Shown: positions 34,262 through 44,462, numbered from the stretch's first letter. The stretch is DNA of 64,000 nt from Sinomicrobium oceani (GCF_900119185.1 NZ_FPJE01000005.1:1-64000), one strand, 5' to 3'. The notes: a model not told the origin generated them from the sequence alone. Numbers and translations: made by a program.

Positions 34262-35323
34262 ATGAAAACAGACAAGAATATAGTAGAACTTTTAGGAGAA
34301 AAAGCAGACTTCTATTTAGAACACGTTTGTGAAAAAATAACAAAGGATGAATTGCAAGTGCCAAGCAAAAATAGTTTAGAAAAAGTATTTGGCAGTAGCA
34401 ACAGAAATCCGCAGGTGCTTCGAAGTCTTTCACAATTGTACAACAACGGAAATCTGGGAGGTACAGGCTATTTAAGTATCCTTCCTGTGGACCAAGGTAT
34501 TGAGCATAGCGCGGCCTTTTCATTCTATAAAAACCCAGATTATTTCGACCCAGAGAACATTATAAAACTCGCCCTTGAGGCCGGTTGTAATGGGGTGGCT
34601 TCCACGTTTGGGGTTTTGGGTTTGAATGCCCGAAAATATGCCCATAAAATCCCTTTTATCGTTAAGATTAACCACAATGAACTGCTTACCTACCCGAACA
34701 AATATGACCAAACACTCTTTGGTAAGGTAAAAACCGCTTGGGATATGGGAGCAATTGCCGTAGGAGCTACGATTTATTTTGGTTCAGCGGAAAGTAACAG
34801 ACAACTCAAAGAAATAGCAGAGGCTTTTGAAGAAGCTCATAATCTTGGTATGGCCACCATCTTATGGTGCTATACACGGAACGAGGCATTTAAAACCAAC
34901 AAGGAAGATTATCACGCAGCTGCCGATGTAACTGGGCAGGCAAACCATTTGGGTGTTACTATTCAAGCAGACATCATCAAACAAAAATTACCTACCAATA
35001 ATTTTGGTTTCAAAGAGATAGGATTTGGAAAATATGATGATGAAATGTATAAAACCCTTACCACAGACCACCCTATTGACCTTTGCAGGTTGCAAGTAGC
35101 CAATTGCTATATGGGTAAAATAGGGCTGATTAATTCAGGTGGTGGTTCCAAAGGCAAATCAGATTTGTCCGAAGCTGTAACAACTGCCGTTATCAATAAA
35201 AGGGCTGGTGGTTCTGGGCTGATAATGGGAAGAAAAGCATTTCAAAAACCCTTTAGCGAAGGCGTAAGAGTATTACAATCCGTTCAGGAAGTGTATCTGG
35301 ATAATAAAATTAATATAGCATAA
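34262..35323 (+). CDS. Class I fructose-bisphosphate aldolase, archaeal/DhnA type
   Basis: A 353-residue TIM-barrel protein with [10 protein letters not shown] near residue 77, [23 protein letters not shown] and ADIIKQKLP, typical of DhnA/FbaB class I aldolases. A lysine of the last motif (K240 or K242) is the likely Schiff-base residue. It cleaves fructose 1,6-bisphosphate to triose phosphates. Together with the adjacent phosphofructokinase and GAPDH it covers the middle of glycolysis. The ending [11 protein letters not shown] is the phosphate-binding loop. Confidence 0.9.
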   Translation: MKTDKNIVELLGEKADFYLEHVCEKITKDELQVPSKNSLEKVFGSSNRNPQVLRSLSQLYNNGNLGGTGYLSILPVDQGIEHSAAFSFYKNPDYFDPENIIKLALEAGCNGVASTFGVLGLNARKYAHKIPFIVKINHNELLTYPNKYDQTLFGKVKTAWDMGAIAVGATIYFGSAESNRQLKEIAEAFEEAHNLGMATILWCYTRNEAFKTNKEDYHAAADVTGQANHLGVTIQADIIKQKLPTNNFGFKEIGFGKYDDEMYKTLTTDHPIDLCRLQVANCYMGKIGLINSGGGSKGKSDLSEAVTTAVINKRAGGSGLIMGRKAFQKPFSEGVRVLQSVQEVYLDNKINIA

Positions 35324-35331
35324 TCAACAGA

Positions 35332-36672
35332 ATGTTTGACACAGAGATAAAATCATTAAAATCACTTAACCACTACCTCCTTAAACTGGTAGAAAGCCGT
35401 CTATGGCTTAAAGTAATCATTGCCTTGTTTTTAGGTGTTGGATTTGGTCTGCTATTGAGCCCACAAAATGGATGGATTTCTAAAGAAACAGCAGATATCG
35501 CGGGGAATTGGCTGGCATTGCCTGGTGTCCTGTTTCTGAAACTGGTTCAAATGATTATGATTCCGTTGATTGTGGCTTCCATCATTACTGGAATAGCAAG
35601 TAATGATAAGGACAGTCTAAAAAAATTAGGTGGTGGGGTTTTGTTATATTTTCTAGGTACTACGATAGTTTCGGTAAGTTTGGGTGTCATACTATCTCAA
35701 CTTTTTAGACCTGGTCGCTTTTTACATCAACAGGCTCTAGCTGAACATAATGAAATTACAGCTGTTCCAACGGAAAATCCAGAGCTTTCCTTCGGAATTG
35801 AAACGATTCCTGATGCCATCTCAAACTTACTTCCCGAAAACCCGTTGGCATCTATGGTAAGTGGTGAAATGTTAAGCATTGTAATTTTCACAATCATTAT
35901 TGGTGTAGCTGTGCTATCACTTGAAAATGCCTTACTGCGCCCAGTGAAGCTGCTTCTAAGTGCCATTCAGGAAGTCTGTATGACAGTAGTAAAATGGTCA
36001 ATGCTTCTAGTGCCTATTGCTGTTTTCGGACTTATGGCGCAGCTCACCTCTAGCGTTGGTTTGAGTTCTCTATCTGGCCTCACCTACTATGTGGGTGTCG
36101 TCTTGCTCGGTCTGTTATTCTTAGTGATTTTCTATTTAGGGCTAATTGTGCTTCTTGGAAAATCAAACCCTATGCATTTCCTGAAAAAAATAAGGGATGT
36201 TCAGCTATTGGCTTTTTCAACCACAAGCTCTGCCGCTGTGATGCCACTTTCTCTTCAAACAGCCGAAGAAAAACTAAAGGTGGACAAGACCATTAGCAAT
36301 TTTATCATTCCCATTGGCGCAACCGTCAATATGGATGGTACTGCACTCTATCAAACGATAACAACCCTTTTTATAGCCCAAGCCTATGGACTGGAAATGA
36401 GTTTGCTCAATATTATTGTGGTCATTGTTACTATCGTTGCTGCTTCAATCGGCACACCTGCCATTCCCGGAGGTGGTGTGGTGATACTCGCTTCTGTTTT
36501 GGGAAGTGTCGGTATTCCAGCCGAAGGCATCATCATTATCATTGGTGTAGAAAGATTGTTGGGAATGTTCAGGACTGCTGTAAACGTAACGGGTGACCTT
36601 ACAGCTTGTATGGTTTTTAATAGGTTGTATGGTATAAAAAATACTGAAATTCTTAAAAAAGAAGCTTTATAA
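35332..36672 (+). CDS. Dicarboxylate/amino acid:cation symporter (DAACS)
   Basis: The 446-residue membrane transporter has the DAACS motifs AFSTTSSAAVMPLSL (re-entrant loop 1) and GATVNMDGTALYQ. Later it has SIGTPAIPGGGVVILASVL and RTAVNVTGDLTACMV. Such carriers take up C4-dicarboxylates, glutamate or aspartate with Na+ or H+. In this operon it may supply substrates for energy metabolism. Precise substrate cannot be read from sequence. It is 8 bp from the aldolase gene and 2 bp from pfkA. Confidence 0.9.
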   Translation: MFDTEIKSLKSLNHYLLKLVESRLWLKVIIALFLGVGFGLLLSPQNGWISKETADIAGNWLALPGVLFLKLVQMIMIPLIVASIITGIASNDKDSLKKLGGGVLLYFLGTTIVSVSLGVILSQLFRPGRFLHQQALAEHNEITAVPTENPELSFGIETIPDAISNLLPENPLASMVSGEMLSIVIFTIIIGVAVLSLENALLRPVKLLLSAIQEVCMTVVKWSMLLVPIAVFGLMAQLTSSVGLSSLSGLTYYVGVVLLGLLFLVIFYLGLIVLLGKSNPMHFLKKIRDVQLLAFSTTSSAAVMPLSLQTAEEKLKVDKTISNFIIPIGATVNMDGTALYQTITTLFIAQAYGLEMSLLNIIVVIVTIVAASIGTPAIPGGGVVILASVLGSVGIPAEGIIIIIGVERLLGMFRTAVNVTGDLTACMVFNRLYGIKNTEILKKEAL

Positions 36673-36674
36673 CT

Positions 36675-37646
36675 ATGGATAGTACTATAAAACATATAGG
36701 TGTATTTACCTCTGGAGGTGATAGTCCAGGGATGAATTCAGCCTTGTACGCCATTGCAAAAACGGCTGAAGCAACTGGTATAAAAGTTAGTGGTTTTAGA
36801 AAAGGATATGAAGGATTGATAGACGGTGACTTGGTTCAATTTAAATCACACGAATTACAAAAACTGACCCAAAAGGGTGGCACAATTCTAAAGACCGCAC
36901 GAAGCAAACGTTTTCTCGAACTGGAAGGTCGAAAAAAAGCCCTGCAAACCCTAAATGCAAACAAAATAGATGCCCTGATTGCCATTGGTGGCGATGGCAC
37001 ATTTAAAGGACTACTTACTTTTTCAGAAATATGCGACATTCCGTTTATCGGCATTCCTGGTACTATAGATAATGATATTTCAGGAACAGATTATACCCTT
37101 GGTTTTGATTCCGCAGTAAATACAGCCATTGAGAATATTGATAAAATAAAGGACACTGCGGAATCTCACAATCGGGTATTCATTGTGGAAGTAATGGGCA
37201 GGGATTCTGGCTACATCGCCATTCATTCAGGACTTACCACAGGAGCAGATGCCATTTTAATTCCCGAGAGTGGAAAGGACTTTATTTATCTATTGGATAA
37301 GGTTAAAAATTACGATAGCGAAGATGCTTTTCTTGTCGTGGTTTCAGAAGGCGATGAAATAGGTGCCGAACTTGTTTCTTCAAAAATAAAGGAAGTCAAC
37401 CCCAATGTCGATTTACGAATTACAAAACTTGGGCACGTACAGCGTGGTGGAAATCCTTCTGCTTTAGATAGGATGTTGGGTATTAGGCTTGGGGTGGAAG
37501 CCGTAAAATCACTTTTACAAAGTAAAAAGAATGTAATGGTCGGGATTTTAAACAATCAATTGCACTTAACCCCTTTTAATGAAGTGGTCAAACAACATCA
37601 GGTCAATAAAGAATTGCACGAACTTTTAGAACTATTTGGAACATAA
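36675..37646 (+). CDS. pfkA: ATP-dependent 6-phosphofructokinase
   Basis: The 323-residue protein matches bacterial PfkA throughout. GGDSPGMNSAL lies at the N-terminus, AIGGDGTFKG is the ATP site, GIPGTIDNDI holds the catalytic Asp and EVMGRDSGYIA the substrate site. The glycine in GGDG, rather than the GGDD of PPi-dependent enzymes, supports ATP use. It makes fructose 1,6-bisphosphate for the aldolase encoded 1.35 kb upstream. Two bases separate it from the symporter gene. Confidence 0.93.
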   Translation: MDSTIKHIGVFTSGGDSPGMNSALYAIAKTAEATGIKVSGFRKGYEGLIDGDLVQFKSHELQKLTQKGGTILKTARSKRFLELEGRKKALQTLNANKIDALIAIGGDGTFKGLLTFSEICDIPFIGIPGTIDNDISGTDYTLGFDSAVNTAIENIDKIKDTAESHNRVFIVEVMGRDSGYIAIHSGLTTGADAILIPESGKDFIYLLDKVKNYDSEDAFLVVVSEGDEIGAELVSSKIKEVNPNVDLRITKLGHVQRGGNPSALDRMLGIRLGVEAVKSLLQSKKNVMVGILNNQLHLTPFNEVVKQHQVNKELHELLELFGT

Positions 37647-37649
37647 ATT

Positions 37650-38645
37650 ATGAAAACAACAATATACAGCACACATAAATTCGATAAGCCTTCCATTGAA
37701 AACGCTAATAAAGGAAAACATCAATTGAATTTTCTGGAATTTAGGCTAACAAAGGAAACCGCCTTATTGGCAGAAGGTTCAAAGGCCATAGCACTTTTCT
37801 CAAGTGACGATGCCTCTTCGGAAGTTTTGGATATTTTACACAAACTAGGCATAAAATTTATCGCATTACGTTCGGCAGGTTTCAATCACGTCGATTTAGA
37901 AAAAGCAGCTGAATTGAATATAAAAGTGGCCCGTGTCCCAGCCTATTCACCTTATGCCATTGCAGAACATACAATGGCTTTGATACTTGCATTAAACCGA
38001 AGACTGATTAAAGCCCACAATAGAGTGCGCGAACAAAACTTTTCATTAAACGGTCTCACTGGTTTTGACCTAAATGGGAAAACCGTTGGCGTGATTGGAA
38101 CAGGAAAAATAGGGTCTGTACTCGTAAAAATACTTCACGGATTCGGCTGCAATATTCTTGCCCAGGATATAGAAGAAAGCAAAGACCTAATTGATAAATA
38201 TGGCGTAATCTATTCAGATTGTGCGACGCTCTGTAAGCACGCAGATATAATAAGCCTGCACGTGCCATTAAAAGCTTCAACAAAACATTTAATAAATAAA
38301 GAGCATATAGCACTAATGAAATCTGGAGTAATGCTCATCAATACAAGTCGTGGTGGGTTGGTGGACACCAAGGCAGTTATCGAAGGATTGAAAACTAAAA
38401 AAATAGGGTATTTAGGACTGGATGTTTATGAGGAAGAAGAAGGATTGTTCTTTGAAGACCATTCCGATGACATTTTGCAAGACGATGTGATTGCACGCTT
38501 AATGACTTTCAACAATGTACTAATTACAAGCCATCAAGCTTTTTTAACCAAAACCGCATTGACCAATATTGCAGAAACAACCATATATAATCTGGATTGT
38601 TTTGAAAAACAAAAACCTTCTGGAAATGAAATTAGCATTAATTAA
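37650..38645 (+). CDS. D-2-hydroxyacid dehydrogenase, D-lactate dehydrogenase type
   Basis: The 331-residue NAD-dependent enzyme has the GVIGTGKIG Rossmann loop (about 146-154). The catalytic set follows in order: Arg in NTSRGGLVD, Glu in LDVYEEEEGLFFED and His in ITSHQAFLT. The LFFEDHSDD stretch is characteristic of fermentative D-lactate dehydrogenases (LdhA). It would reoxidise NADH by reducing pyruvate, completing a compact fermentative route. Other 2-ketoacids are possible substrates. Confidence 0.87.
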   Translation: MKTTIYSTHKFDKPSIENANKGKHQLNFLEFRLTKETALLAEGSKAIALFSSDDASSEVLDILHKLGIKFIALRSAGFNHVDLEKAAELNIKVARVPAYSPYAIAEHTMALILALNRRLIKAHNRVREQNFSLNGLTGFDLNGKTVGVIGTGKIGSVLVKILHGFGCNILAQDIEESKDLIDKYGVIYSDCATLCKHADIISLHVPLKASTKHLINKEHIALMKSGVMLINTSRGGLVDTKAVIEGLKTKKIGYLGLDVYEEEEGLFFEDHSDDILQDDVIARLMTFNNVLITSHQAFLTKTALTNIAETTIYNLDCFEKQKPSGNEISIN

Positions 38646-38663
38646 TAGTTAAAAACAAATATT

Positions 38664-39494
38664 ATGAAAAACATACTCGTACCAACAGACTTTTCAAAAA
38701 ATTGCAATAAAGCAGAAGAACTCGGAATTGAAATGGCAAAGCTTTACAATTCCGAAATCCATTTTTTCCATTTGATGAAAACCCCTGTTGATTGGGTAAA
38801 ACTGGATAAACAAAAAGAAAAAAGGTATCCCGAAACTTTAAAGGAAATTGGAGTCGTTAAATCAAAATTGCGGGAACTGGAAAAAAAGGCTGAGCACGAA
38901 GGTCTTAAATGTCGAACTTTTCTTCAATTTGATTCGGGACAGAAAGATATTTTAGAACATTCTGGTCATTTCCATCACGATTTTATAGTTACGGGAAGTA
39001 GTGGCACCCGAGGCGGTATACGTGAGTTAATGGGAAGCAACGTAGAAAAAATTGTTAGGAAAGCTGATGTACCGGTTGTTGTAGTCAAGGATGAAGAAGT
39101 ATCCTTTCCTTTTAAGGATATCGTTTTTGTTTCAGATTTTCTTCAAGATGTAAGCGATGCATTTAAGCAGGTTATTTCGATTGCTGAAAAATGCGGTGCA
39201 CATATCCATTTATTGAGGGTCAATACTCAGACCGATTTTAACAGTATAGAACAAGGGTTGAACCCCATCAATGAGTTCCTGAAAAAATTCCCGGATTTGG
39301 ATAACTTCTCAATGAACGTATATAACGAACCTGACGTAGAAACAGGGATAAACAATTTTTTACGATATAAAAATGCCGATTTAATTGCAATGTGTACACA
39401 CGGACGTACAGGCTTTTTAAGCTTATTCTCTAAAAGCATCGCAGAGGGTATTACCAATCACTCCGAACTACCAGTAATGACTATTAAAATGTAA
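38664..39494 (+). CDS. Tandem universal stress protein
   Basis: A 276-residue protein of two UspA domains. Domain 1 (1-140) begins KNILVPTDFSKNCNKAEEL and ends with GSSGTRGGIRELMGSNVEKI, an intact nucleotide loop. Domain 2 (about 150-276) ends CTHGRTGFLSLFSKSIAEGI, which keeps the outline but departs from the GxxG pattern. The arrangement is common in anoxia-linked stress genes. Two bases separate it from the ATP-cone gene. Confidence 0.9.
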   Translation: MKNILVPTDFSKNCNKAEELGIEMAKLYNSEIHFFHLMKTPVDWVKLDKQKEKRYPETLKEIGVVKSKLRELEKKAEHEGLKCRTFLQFDSGQKDILEHSGHFHHDFIVTGSSGTRGGIRELMGSNVEKIVRKADVPVVVVKDEEVSFPFKDIVFVSDFLQDVSDAFKQVISIAEKCGAHIHLLRVNTQTDFNSIEQGLNPINEFLKKFPDLDNFSMNVYNEPDVETGINNFLRYKNADLIAMCTHGRTGFLSLFSKSIAEGITNHSELPVMTIKM

Positions 39495-39496
39495 AA

Positions 39497-40339
39497 ATGA
39501 ATAAATCAGTCTTAATAAAAAAATATTCTGGTGAGTATGAAGCCTTTGATGTAAACAAACTCATCAACTCCCTGCGACGTTCGCGGGCAGATGAGGATAT
39601 TATTCAGGATGTAGCCCGGAAAGTACAAGAGCAGATTGAAGAAGGAATGACAACCAAAAAAATCTATCAGTTGGCTTTCAAGATGCTAAAACGAAAATCT
39701 AGGGTAAGTGCCTCAAAGTACAAGCTCAAAAAAGCTTTAATGGAACTAGGTCCAACCGGTTTTCCATTTGAAAAGTTAGTAGGCAAACTATTGGCACACG
39801 AAGGATTTTCAACACAGGTTGGTGTCATAGTTCAAGGCAATTGCGTTCAGCACGAAGTGGATGTGATAGCACAAAAAGGAAATAAACATTATATGATTGA
39901 ATGTAAATACCATAGTGACCAAGGCAGGTTTTGCAATGTAAAAATCCCATTATATATCCATTCACGGTTTTTGGACGTGGAAAAGCAATGGAAACACCAA
40001 AAAGGTCACGAGGCTAAACTTCATAAAGGCGGGGTTTACACCAATACGCGTTTCACAACCGATGCCATTCAGTACGGGAAATGTGTTGGAATGCTTATGA
40101 CCAGTTGGGATTATCCAAGAGGAAATGGTCTCAAGGACAGAATAGATAAATCGGGGCTACATCCCTTAACCGCTTTAACAACACTTACCAAAGCTGAAAA
40201 AACAAAATTATTGGATCAAGGCATCATACTCTGCAAGGAGCTACACGAAAATCCAGACTTTTTGGAACAAATGGGTATCAGTAAGCTAAGGCAAAATAAG
40301 ATACTCGAAGATTCAAGAGAATTATGTAGATCCCATTAA
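39497..40339 (+). CDS. ATP-cone domain fused to Mrr-like nuclease domain
   Basis: The 280-residue protein has an ATP-cone (1-85, LIKKYSGEYEAFDVNKLI and MTTKKIYQLA), a domain that binds adenine nucleotides. It is joined to a restriction-endonuclease-like core with Asp122 in HEVDVIAQKG and Glu135-x-Lys137 in MIECKYH, i.e. the PD-(D/E)XK pattern of Mrr. This suggests a nuclease whose activity responds to ATP/dATP levels. Known to occur in other bacteria next to AMP phosphorylase and USP genes. Substrate unknown. Confidence 0.85.
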   Translation: MNKSVLIKKYSGEYEAFDVNKLINSLRRSRADEDIIQDVARKVQEQIEEGMTTKKIYQLAFKMLKRKSRVSASKYKLKKALMELGPTGFPFEKLVGKLLAHEGFSTQVGVIVQGNCVQHEVDVIAQKGNKHYMIECKYHSDQGRFCNVKIPLYIHSRFLDVEKQWKHQKGHEAKLHKGGVYTNTRFTTDAIQYGKCVGMLMTSWDYPRGNGLKDRIDKSGLHPLTALTTLTKAEKTKLLDQGIILCKELHENPDFLEQMGISKLRQNKILEDSRELCRSH

Positions 40340-40380
40340 TTCAAATAATGAATAATTACTAATTTTTAAAAATAATACAA

Positions 40381-40635
40381 ATGAAAACTGAAGAATTGCA
40401 AAAACAGGGCAACATAGATTTAGAACCATTTTACCAGGCATTGGAAGATGACTCAAAACTACTTGAAGAAGCCCTTGAGATATTATTGGAAATGGTTCAC
40501 TTTGAACCTAAATCAGTAAAGAAATTGGCTCTTTTTATTAAAGAGGATTCTCGTAATCTATATAAAGAAATAGTGGAATTGAGCAAATCAAAACAAGATA
40601 AAGGAAATACACCTTCCTGCTGTGGTGGACTCTAA
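40381..40635 (+). CDS. Small unrecognised protein with CC terminus
   Basis: An 84-residue acidic helical protein (QALEDDSKLLEEALEILLEM) ending PSCCGGL. No membrane helix or signal. It lies between the ATP-cone nuclease and the MBL/beta-CASP gene in the operon. No family recognised; the terminal cysteine pair could bind metal. Confidence 0.65.
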   Translation: MKTEELQKQGNIDLEPFYQALEDDSKLLEEALEILLEMVHFEPKSVKKLALFIKEDSRNLYKEIVELSKSKQDKGNTPSCCGGL

Positions 40636-40650
40636 ATAAATACTATAAAG

Positions 40651-42027
40651 ATGGATAACAATAAAATAAATATTCACTTTTTAGGTGCAGCAGGTACGGT
40701 AACCGGCTCAAAATATTTAGTGGACACAGGAGATAAAAAGATACTCATAGACTGCGGACTTTTTCAAGGGCTAAAGGAATTACGCCTTAAAAACTGGGAG
40801 TACCCACCTGTTAATGTTGCTGATATTGATGCTGTTTTGCTCACCCACGGCCATATGGACCACACAGGTTATCTGCCGAGATTGGTAAAGCAAGGTTTCA
40901 AAGGGCCCATCTATGGTACCAATCCCACCTTGGACATTGCAAAAATCATTTTGAATGATAGTGCAAAAATTCAGGAACAAGAAGCAGAACGTGCCAATAA
41001 AGAAGGCTATTCCAAACATAATCCTGCTGAACCATTGTACGACCTAAAGGATGTAGAAAAAACTATCCCTCATTTTAAAGGAATTCCGCAATCACAATGG
41101 ATTCCATTGTTTGATGGCATAAGGGCTCGATTTCAATATAATGGACACATTCTGGGAGCAACTTACATTGAGTTGGATGTACACAGGAAACGTTTTGTGT
41201 TTTCTGGCGATATAGGCAGAACAAACGATTTATTACTGTTTCCGCCATTAAAGCCAAAAAAGGCAGATGTATTATTTATTGAATCCACCTACGGAGGAAG
41301 ATTTCATCCTGATGAAGTAGAAGCACTTCCACAGATAGAAAAATTGGTCAATGACACCATCAACAGAGGTGGCAGCCTATTTGTTCCAAGTTTTTCAGTA
41401 GAACGTGCCCAATTGATGATGCTGATTTTTTGGAAATTATTGAAAGAGAAGAAAATACCAAAAATACAAATGATAATGGACAGCCCAATGGGAGCAAGTG
41501 TATTAGAATTGTTTCATCGCACAAGAGATTGGCACAGGTTGGAAGACAACGAATGTGACGAAATGTGCTCACACTTTACAGTTGTTAGCAGTTATCGTGA
41601 AACAATGGAATTAAGAACAGATTACAAACCAAAAATCGTGATTGCAGGAAGCGGAATGCTCACAGGGGGAAGAATGCTAAACTATCTTGAAACACAGGCA
41701 CAAAATCCAAATAACACCTTACTTTTTGTAGGCTATCAAGCTGAAGGCACTCGTGGCAGAAAATTATTGGAAGGTGAAAAAGAACTAAAAGTATATGGAA
41801 AATGGGTGCCGTTTAAAATGCAAGTAGTAGAAATTGAAGGGCTTTCGGCACACGCAGACCACGCAGAACTTATGGACTGGATGGATAAGATAAAAAACAA
41901 ACCCGAACGTATTTTCATTGTACACGGTGAAAAAGAGAGTGCAGAAACATTGCAAAAAGGCATCAAGGAAACCTATGGGTGGGATGCAGAAATTCCGCAA
42001 TTATACACCATCGAAGAAATAGAATAA
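40651..42027 (+). CDS. MBL-fold/beta-CASP RNA exonuclease-like protein
   Basis: The 458-residue protein has the metallo-beta-lactamase motif LTHGHMDHTG (His66, His68, Asp70, His71) and further ligands in FSGDIGR. A beta-CASP insert follows, with GGSLFVPSFSVERAQ and IAGSGMLTGGRMLNYL, and the C-terminal GLSAHADH. This is the YSH1/CPSF-like RNA-processing family, shared by archaea and some bacteria. It may degrade RNA and so supply nucleoside monophosphates to the AMP phosphorylase encoded 28 bp downstream. The pathway link is inferred. Confidence 0.88.
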   Translation: MDNNKINIHFLGAAGTVTGSKYLVDTGDKKILIDCGLFQGLKELRLKNWEYPPVNVADIDAVLLTHGHMDHTGYLPRLVKQGFKGPIYGTNPTLDIAKIILNDSAKIQEQEAERANKEGYSKHNPAEPLYDLKDVEKTIPHFKGIPQSQWIPLFDGIRARFQYNGHILGATYIELDVHRKRFVFSGDIGRTNDLLLFPPLKPKKADVLFIESTYGGRFHPDEVEALPQIEKLVNDTINRGGSLFVPSFSVERAQLMMLIFWKLLKEKKIPKIQMIMDSPMGASVLELFHRTRDWHRLEDNECDEMCSHFTVVSSYRETMELRTDYKPKIVIAGSGMLTGGRMLNYLETQAQNPNNTLLFVGYQAEGTRGRKLLEGEKELKVYGKWVPFKMQVVEIEGLSAHADHAELMDWMDKIKNKPERIFIVHGEKESAETLQKGIKETYGWDAEIPQLYTIEEIE

Positions 42028-42055
42028 ATCGAAAAATCACAACAACCAATAAAAT

Positions 42056-43558
42056 ATGGACACACACTCAAACATATTAAAATATAAACATCTCGGAATC
42101 TATACCCAAAACGAAAATGTAGTGTATATGCGCGAAGATTGCCACGTCTGTATTTCAGAAGGGTTTGAGGCACTTACCCGAATAAGAATATCCAATGCAA
42201 ATACATCAATCGTAGCAAGTCTTAATGTCCTGAATTCTGATATTCTGTTGCCTAATGAAATCGGACTATCAGATGCTGCTGCGAAAAAACTCAATGTTTC
42301 CCCAAACGATACATTATATGTTTCCCATTTAGAGCCTATTGAATCCTTAAGCCACGTCAGGGCAAAAATCTATAACAAAAAACTGGATTATAAGGCCTAT
42401 AACAACATCATAACCGATATCGTGGAAGGCGATTATTCCAACATCCACCTTTCGGCATTTATTACTGCCTGTGCTGGCGACCGAATGGATATTGATGAAA
42501 TATCCGACCTAACGAAAGCAATGATTGCTTCCGGAAAGCAACTGAACTGGAACAAGGATTTCGTGGTCGACAAACATTGTATTGGCGGATTGCCTGGCAA
42601 TAGGACAACACCATTGGTAGTTGCCATTGTTGCCGCGTATGGGCTTACTATGCCAAAAACATCCTCACGGGCAATCACTTCGCCAGCAGGCACAGCAGAT
42701 ACAATGGAAGTACTGACCAATGTTACGCTCTCTTCCGAGGAAATAAAGACCGTAGTAGAAAAAGAAGGCGGATGTTTTGTTTGGGGCGGTACAGCGCAGT
42801 TAAGTCCTGCCGATGATGTGCTCATTAAAATTGAAAAAGCCTTGGATATTGATAGCGAAGGTCAGCTCATCGCTTCAGTACTCTCTAAAAAGGCAGCAGC
42901 TGGTTCTACTCACGTGGTCATTGATATTCCCGTGGGAGAAACCGCCAAGGTTCGCAGTACCGAAATGGCAGAAAAACTAAAAAATCATATGGAAACCGTT
43001 GGAACTGCTGTTGGGTTGAATGTAAAAGTTGTAGTTACGGATGGCACGCAGCCTGTTGGAAGAGGTATCGGTCCAACTTTAGAAGCCATAGATATATTAA
43101 AAGTTTTGAAAAATGAGGAAGATGCACCTAAAGACTTAACAGAAAGAGCATTGCTTTTAGCTACTGAACTATTAGAACTTTCTGGAAAAGTAGAAAAAGG
43201 AAAGGGACAGGAAACCGCACATAAAATTCTCAAATCTGGAAAAGCATATGAAAAATTCGTAGCCATTTGTAAGGCGCAAGGTCAATTTTCAAAACCAGTT
43301 TTAGCACCTTATAAAATTGAAATTAAAGCTGAAAAGTCAGGCGTTTTGCAACGAATTGATAACCGTAAAATTGCAAAACTGGCAAAGCTTTCTGGAGCAC
43401 CACAATCTAAATCGGCAGGGATTCTTCTAAATGTGCATTTGGGAGAACAAATCGAAGAGAACCAACTGCTTTATACCATATATGCTGAATCCAAAGGTGA
43501 ACTTAATTATGCCTTGGAATATGAAAACAACCATAACGACATCATAACTATAAATTAA
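42056..43558 (+). CDS. deoA: AMP phosphorylase-type thymidine phosphorylase family enzyme
   Basis: The 500-residue protein is the long archaeal type: an extra N-terminal domain of about 85 residues, then KHCIGGLPGNRTTP (173-186), the signature SSRAITSPAGTADTMEV (203-219) and the C-terminal domain with APQSKSAGILLNVHLG. Archaeal AMP phosphorylase splits NMPs with phosphate into base and ribose 1,5-bisphosphate. The classic next steps (R15P isomerase, RuBisCO) are not in the window. A PRPP synthetase follows after 10 bp. Substrate NMP is inferred from the family. Confidence 0.87.
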   Translation: MDTHSNILKYKHLGIYTQNENVVYMREDCHVCISEGFEALTRIRISNANTSIVASLNVLNSDILLPNEIGLSDAAAKKLNVSPNDTLYVSHLEPIESLSHVRAKIYNKKLDYKAYNNIITDIVEGDYSNIHLSAFITACAGDRMDIDEISDLTKAMIASGKQLNWNKDFVVDKHCIGGLPGNRTTPLVVAIVAAYGLTMPKTSSRAITSPAGTADTMEVLTNVTLSSEEIKTVVEKEGGCFVWGGTAQLSPADDVLIKIEKALDIDSEGQLIASVLSKKAAAGSTHVVIDIPVGETAKVRSTEMAEKLKNHMETVGTAVGLNVKVVVTDGTQPVGRGIGPTLEAIDILKVLKNEEDAPKDLTERALLLATELLELSGKVEKGKGQETAHKILKSGKAYEKFVAICKAQGQFSKPVLAPYKIEIKAEKSGVLQRIDNRKIAKLAKLSGAPQSKSAGILLNVHLGEQIEENQLLYTIYAESKGELNYALEYENNHNDIITIN

Positions 43559-43568
43559 AGAACATACT

Positions 43569-44462
43569 ATGAAAACAATATTATTCAGTCTTCCCGGAAA
43601 TGAAGAACTCACAGAACTAATGGCTACAAAAATGGATGCTGAAGTGGGTCAAGCCACATTAAGGAAATTCCCTGACGGGGAATCATACACGCGCATATTG
43701 TCTGATGTTAAAGATAAATGTGTGGTACTGGTATGCACCTTGCACGAACCGGACGAAAAACTGTTGTCACTATATTTTTTAAGCCACACAGCCAAATCAT
43801 TAGGAGCTATGTGTACCTGTTTGGTAGCACCCTATTTGGCGTATATGCGGCAGGACAAAGTATTTAATGAAGGAGAAGGAGTGACTTCCGGTTTCTTCGG
43901 AAAATTGATTTCTGGTTTCGCCGATAGCATTACCACAGTTGACCCTCACTTGCACAGAATTAGTTCGTTGGGAGAAGTGTATCAAATTCCAAATAAAGTG
44001 ATTCACGCTGCCGACGCAATTTCAGAATGGATTAAAGAAAATATCGAAAACCCGGTACTTATCGGACCTGATTCTGAAAGTGAACAATGGGTATCAGAAG
44101 TCGCCAAAAATGCAGGAGCACCATTTACGGTATTACAAAAGGTGCGTCACGGTGACCGTGATGTAGAAGTCTCTGTTCCCGATGTGGATATATATAAAGA
44201 TGCTACACCCATTTTGGTAGATGATATTATTTCCACAGCCCGAACAATGATTGAAACCGTACAACATCTTAAAAAAGCAGGAATGAAACCACCTATTTGT
44301 GTAGGCATTCACGCCGTTTTTTCAGGAAACGCCTATCAAGATTTATTGGATTCCGGAGTAGAAAAAATAGTGACTTGTAATACCATCCCACACTCTTCAA
44401 ATGGAATTGATTTAAGTGATATTATGGCAAAAGAGGTAAAAAAATTAATGCACCATATATGA
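43569..44462 (+). CDS. prs: Ribose-phosphate pyrophosphokinase, archaeal-like short form
   Basis: The 297-residue protein has RKFPDGESYTRI near residue 36, APYLAYMRQDKVF, DPHLHR and the PRPP-binding loop LVDDIISTARTMIET (about 217-231). It makes PRPP from ribose 5-phosphate and ATP. It is shorter than the standard bacterial enzyme (about 315), resembling archaeal enzymes and the version next to AMP phosphorylase in other bacteria. Its stop overlaps the next ATG (ATGA). Confidence 0.88.
   Translation: MKTILFSLPGNEELTELMATKMDAEVGQATLRKFPDGESYTRILSDVKDKCVVLVCTLHEPDEKLLSLYFLSHTAKSLGAMCTCLVAPYLAYMRQDKVFNEGEGVTSGFFGKLISGFADSITTVDPHLHRISSLGEVYQIPNKVIHAADAISEWIKENIENPVLIGPDSESEQWVSEVAKNAGAPFTVLQKVRHGDRDVEVSVPDVDIYKDATPILVDDIISTARTMIETVQHLKKAGMKPPICVGIHAVFSGNAYQDLLDSGVEKIVTCNTIPHSSNGIDLSDIMAKEVKKLMHHI

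Noticed and set aside
42056-44462. Complete archaeal AMP-RuBisCO pathway
   Set aside because: No R15P isomerase or RuBisCO gene is in the window; only the first enzyme and a PRPP synthetase are present.
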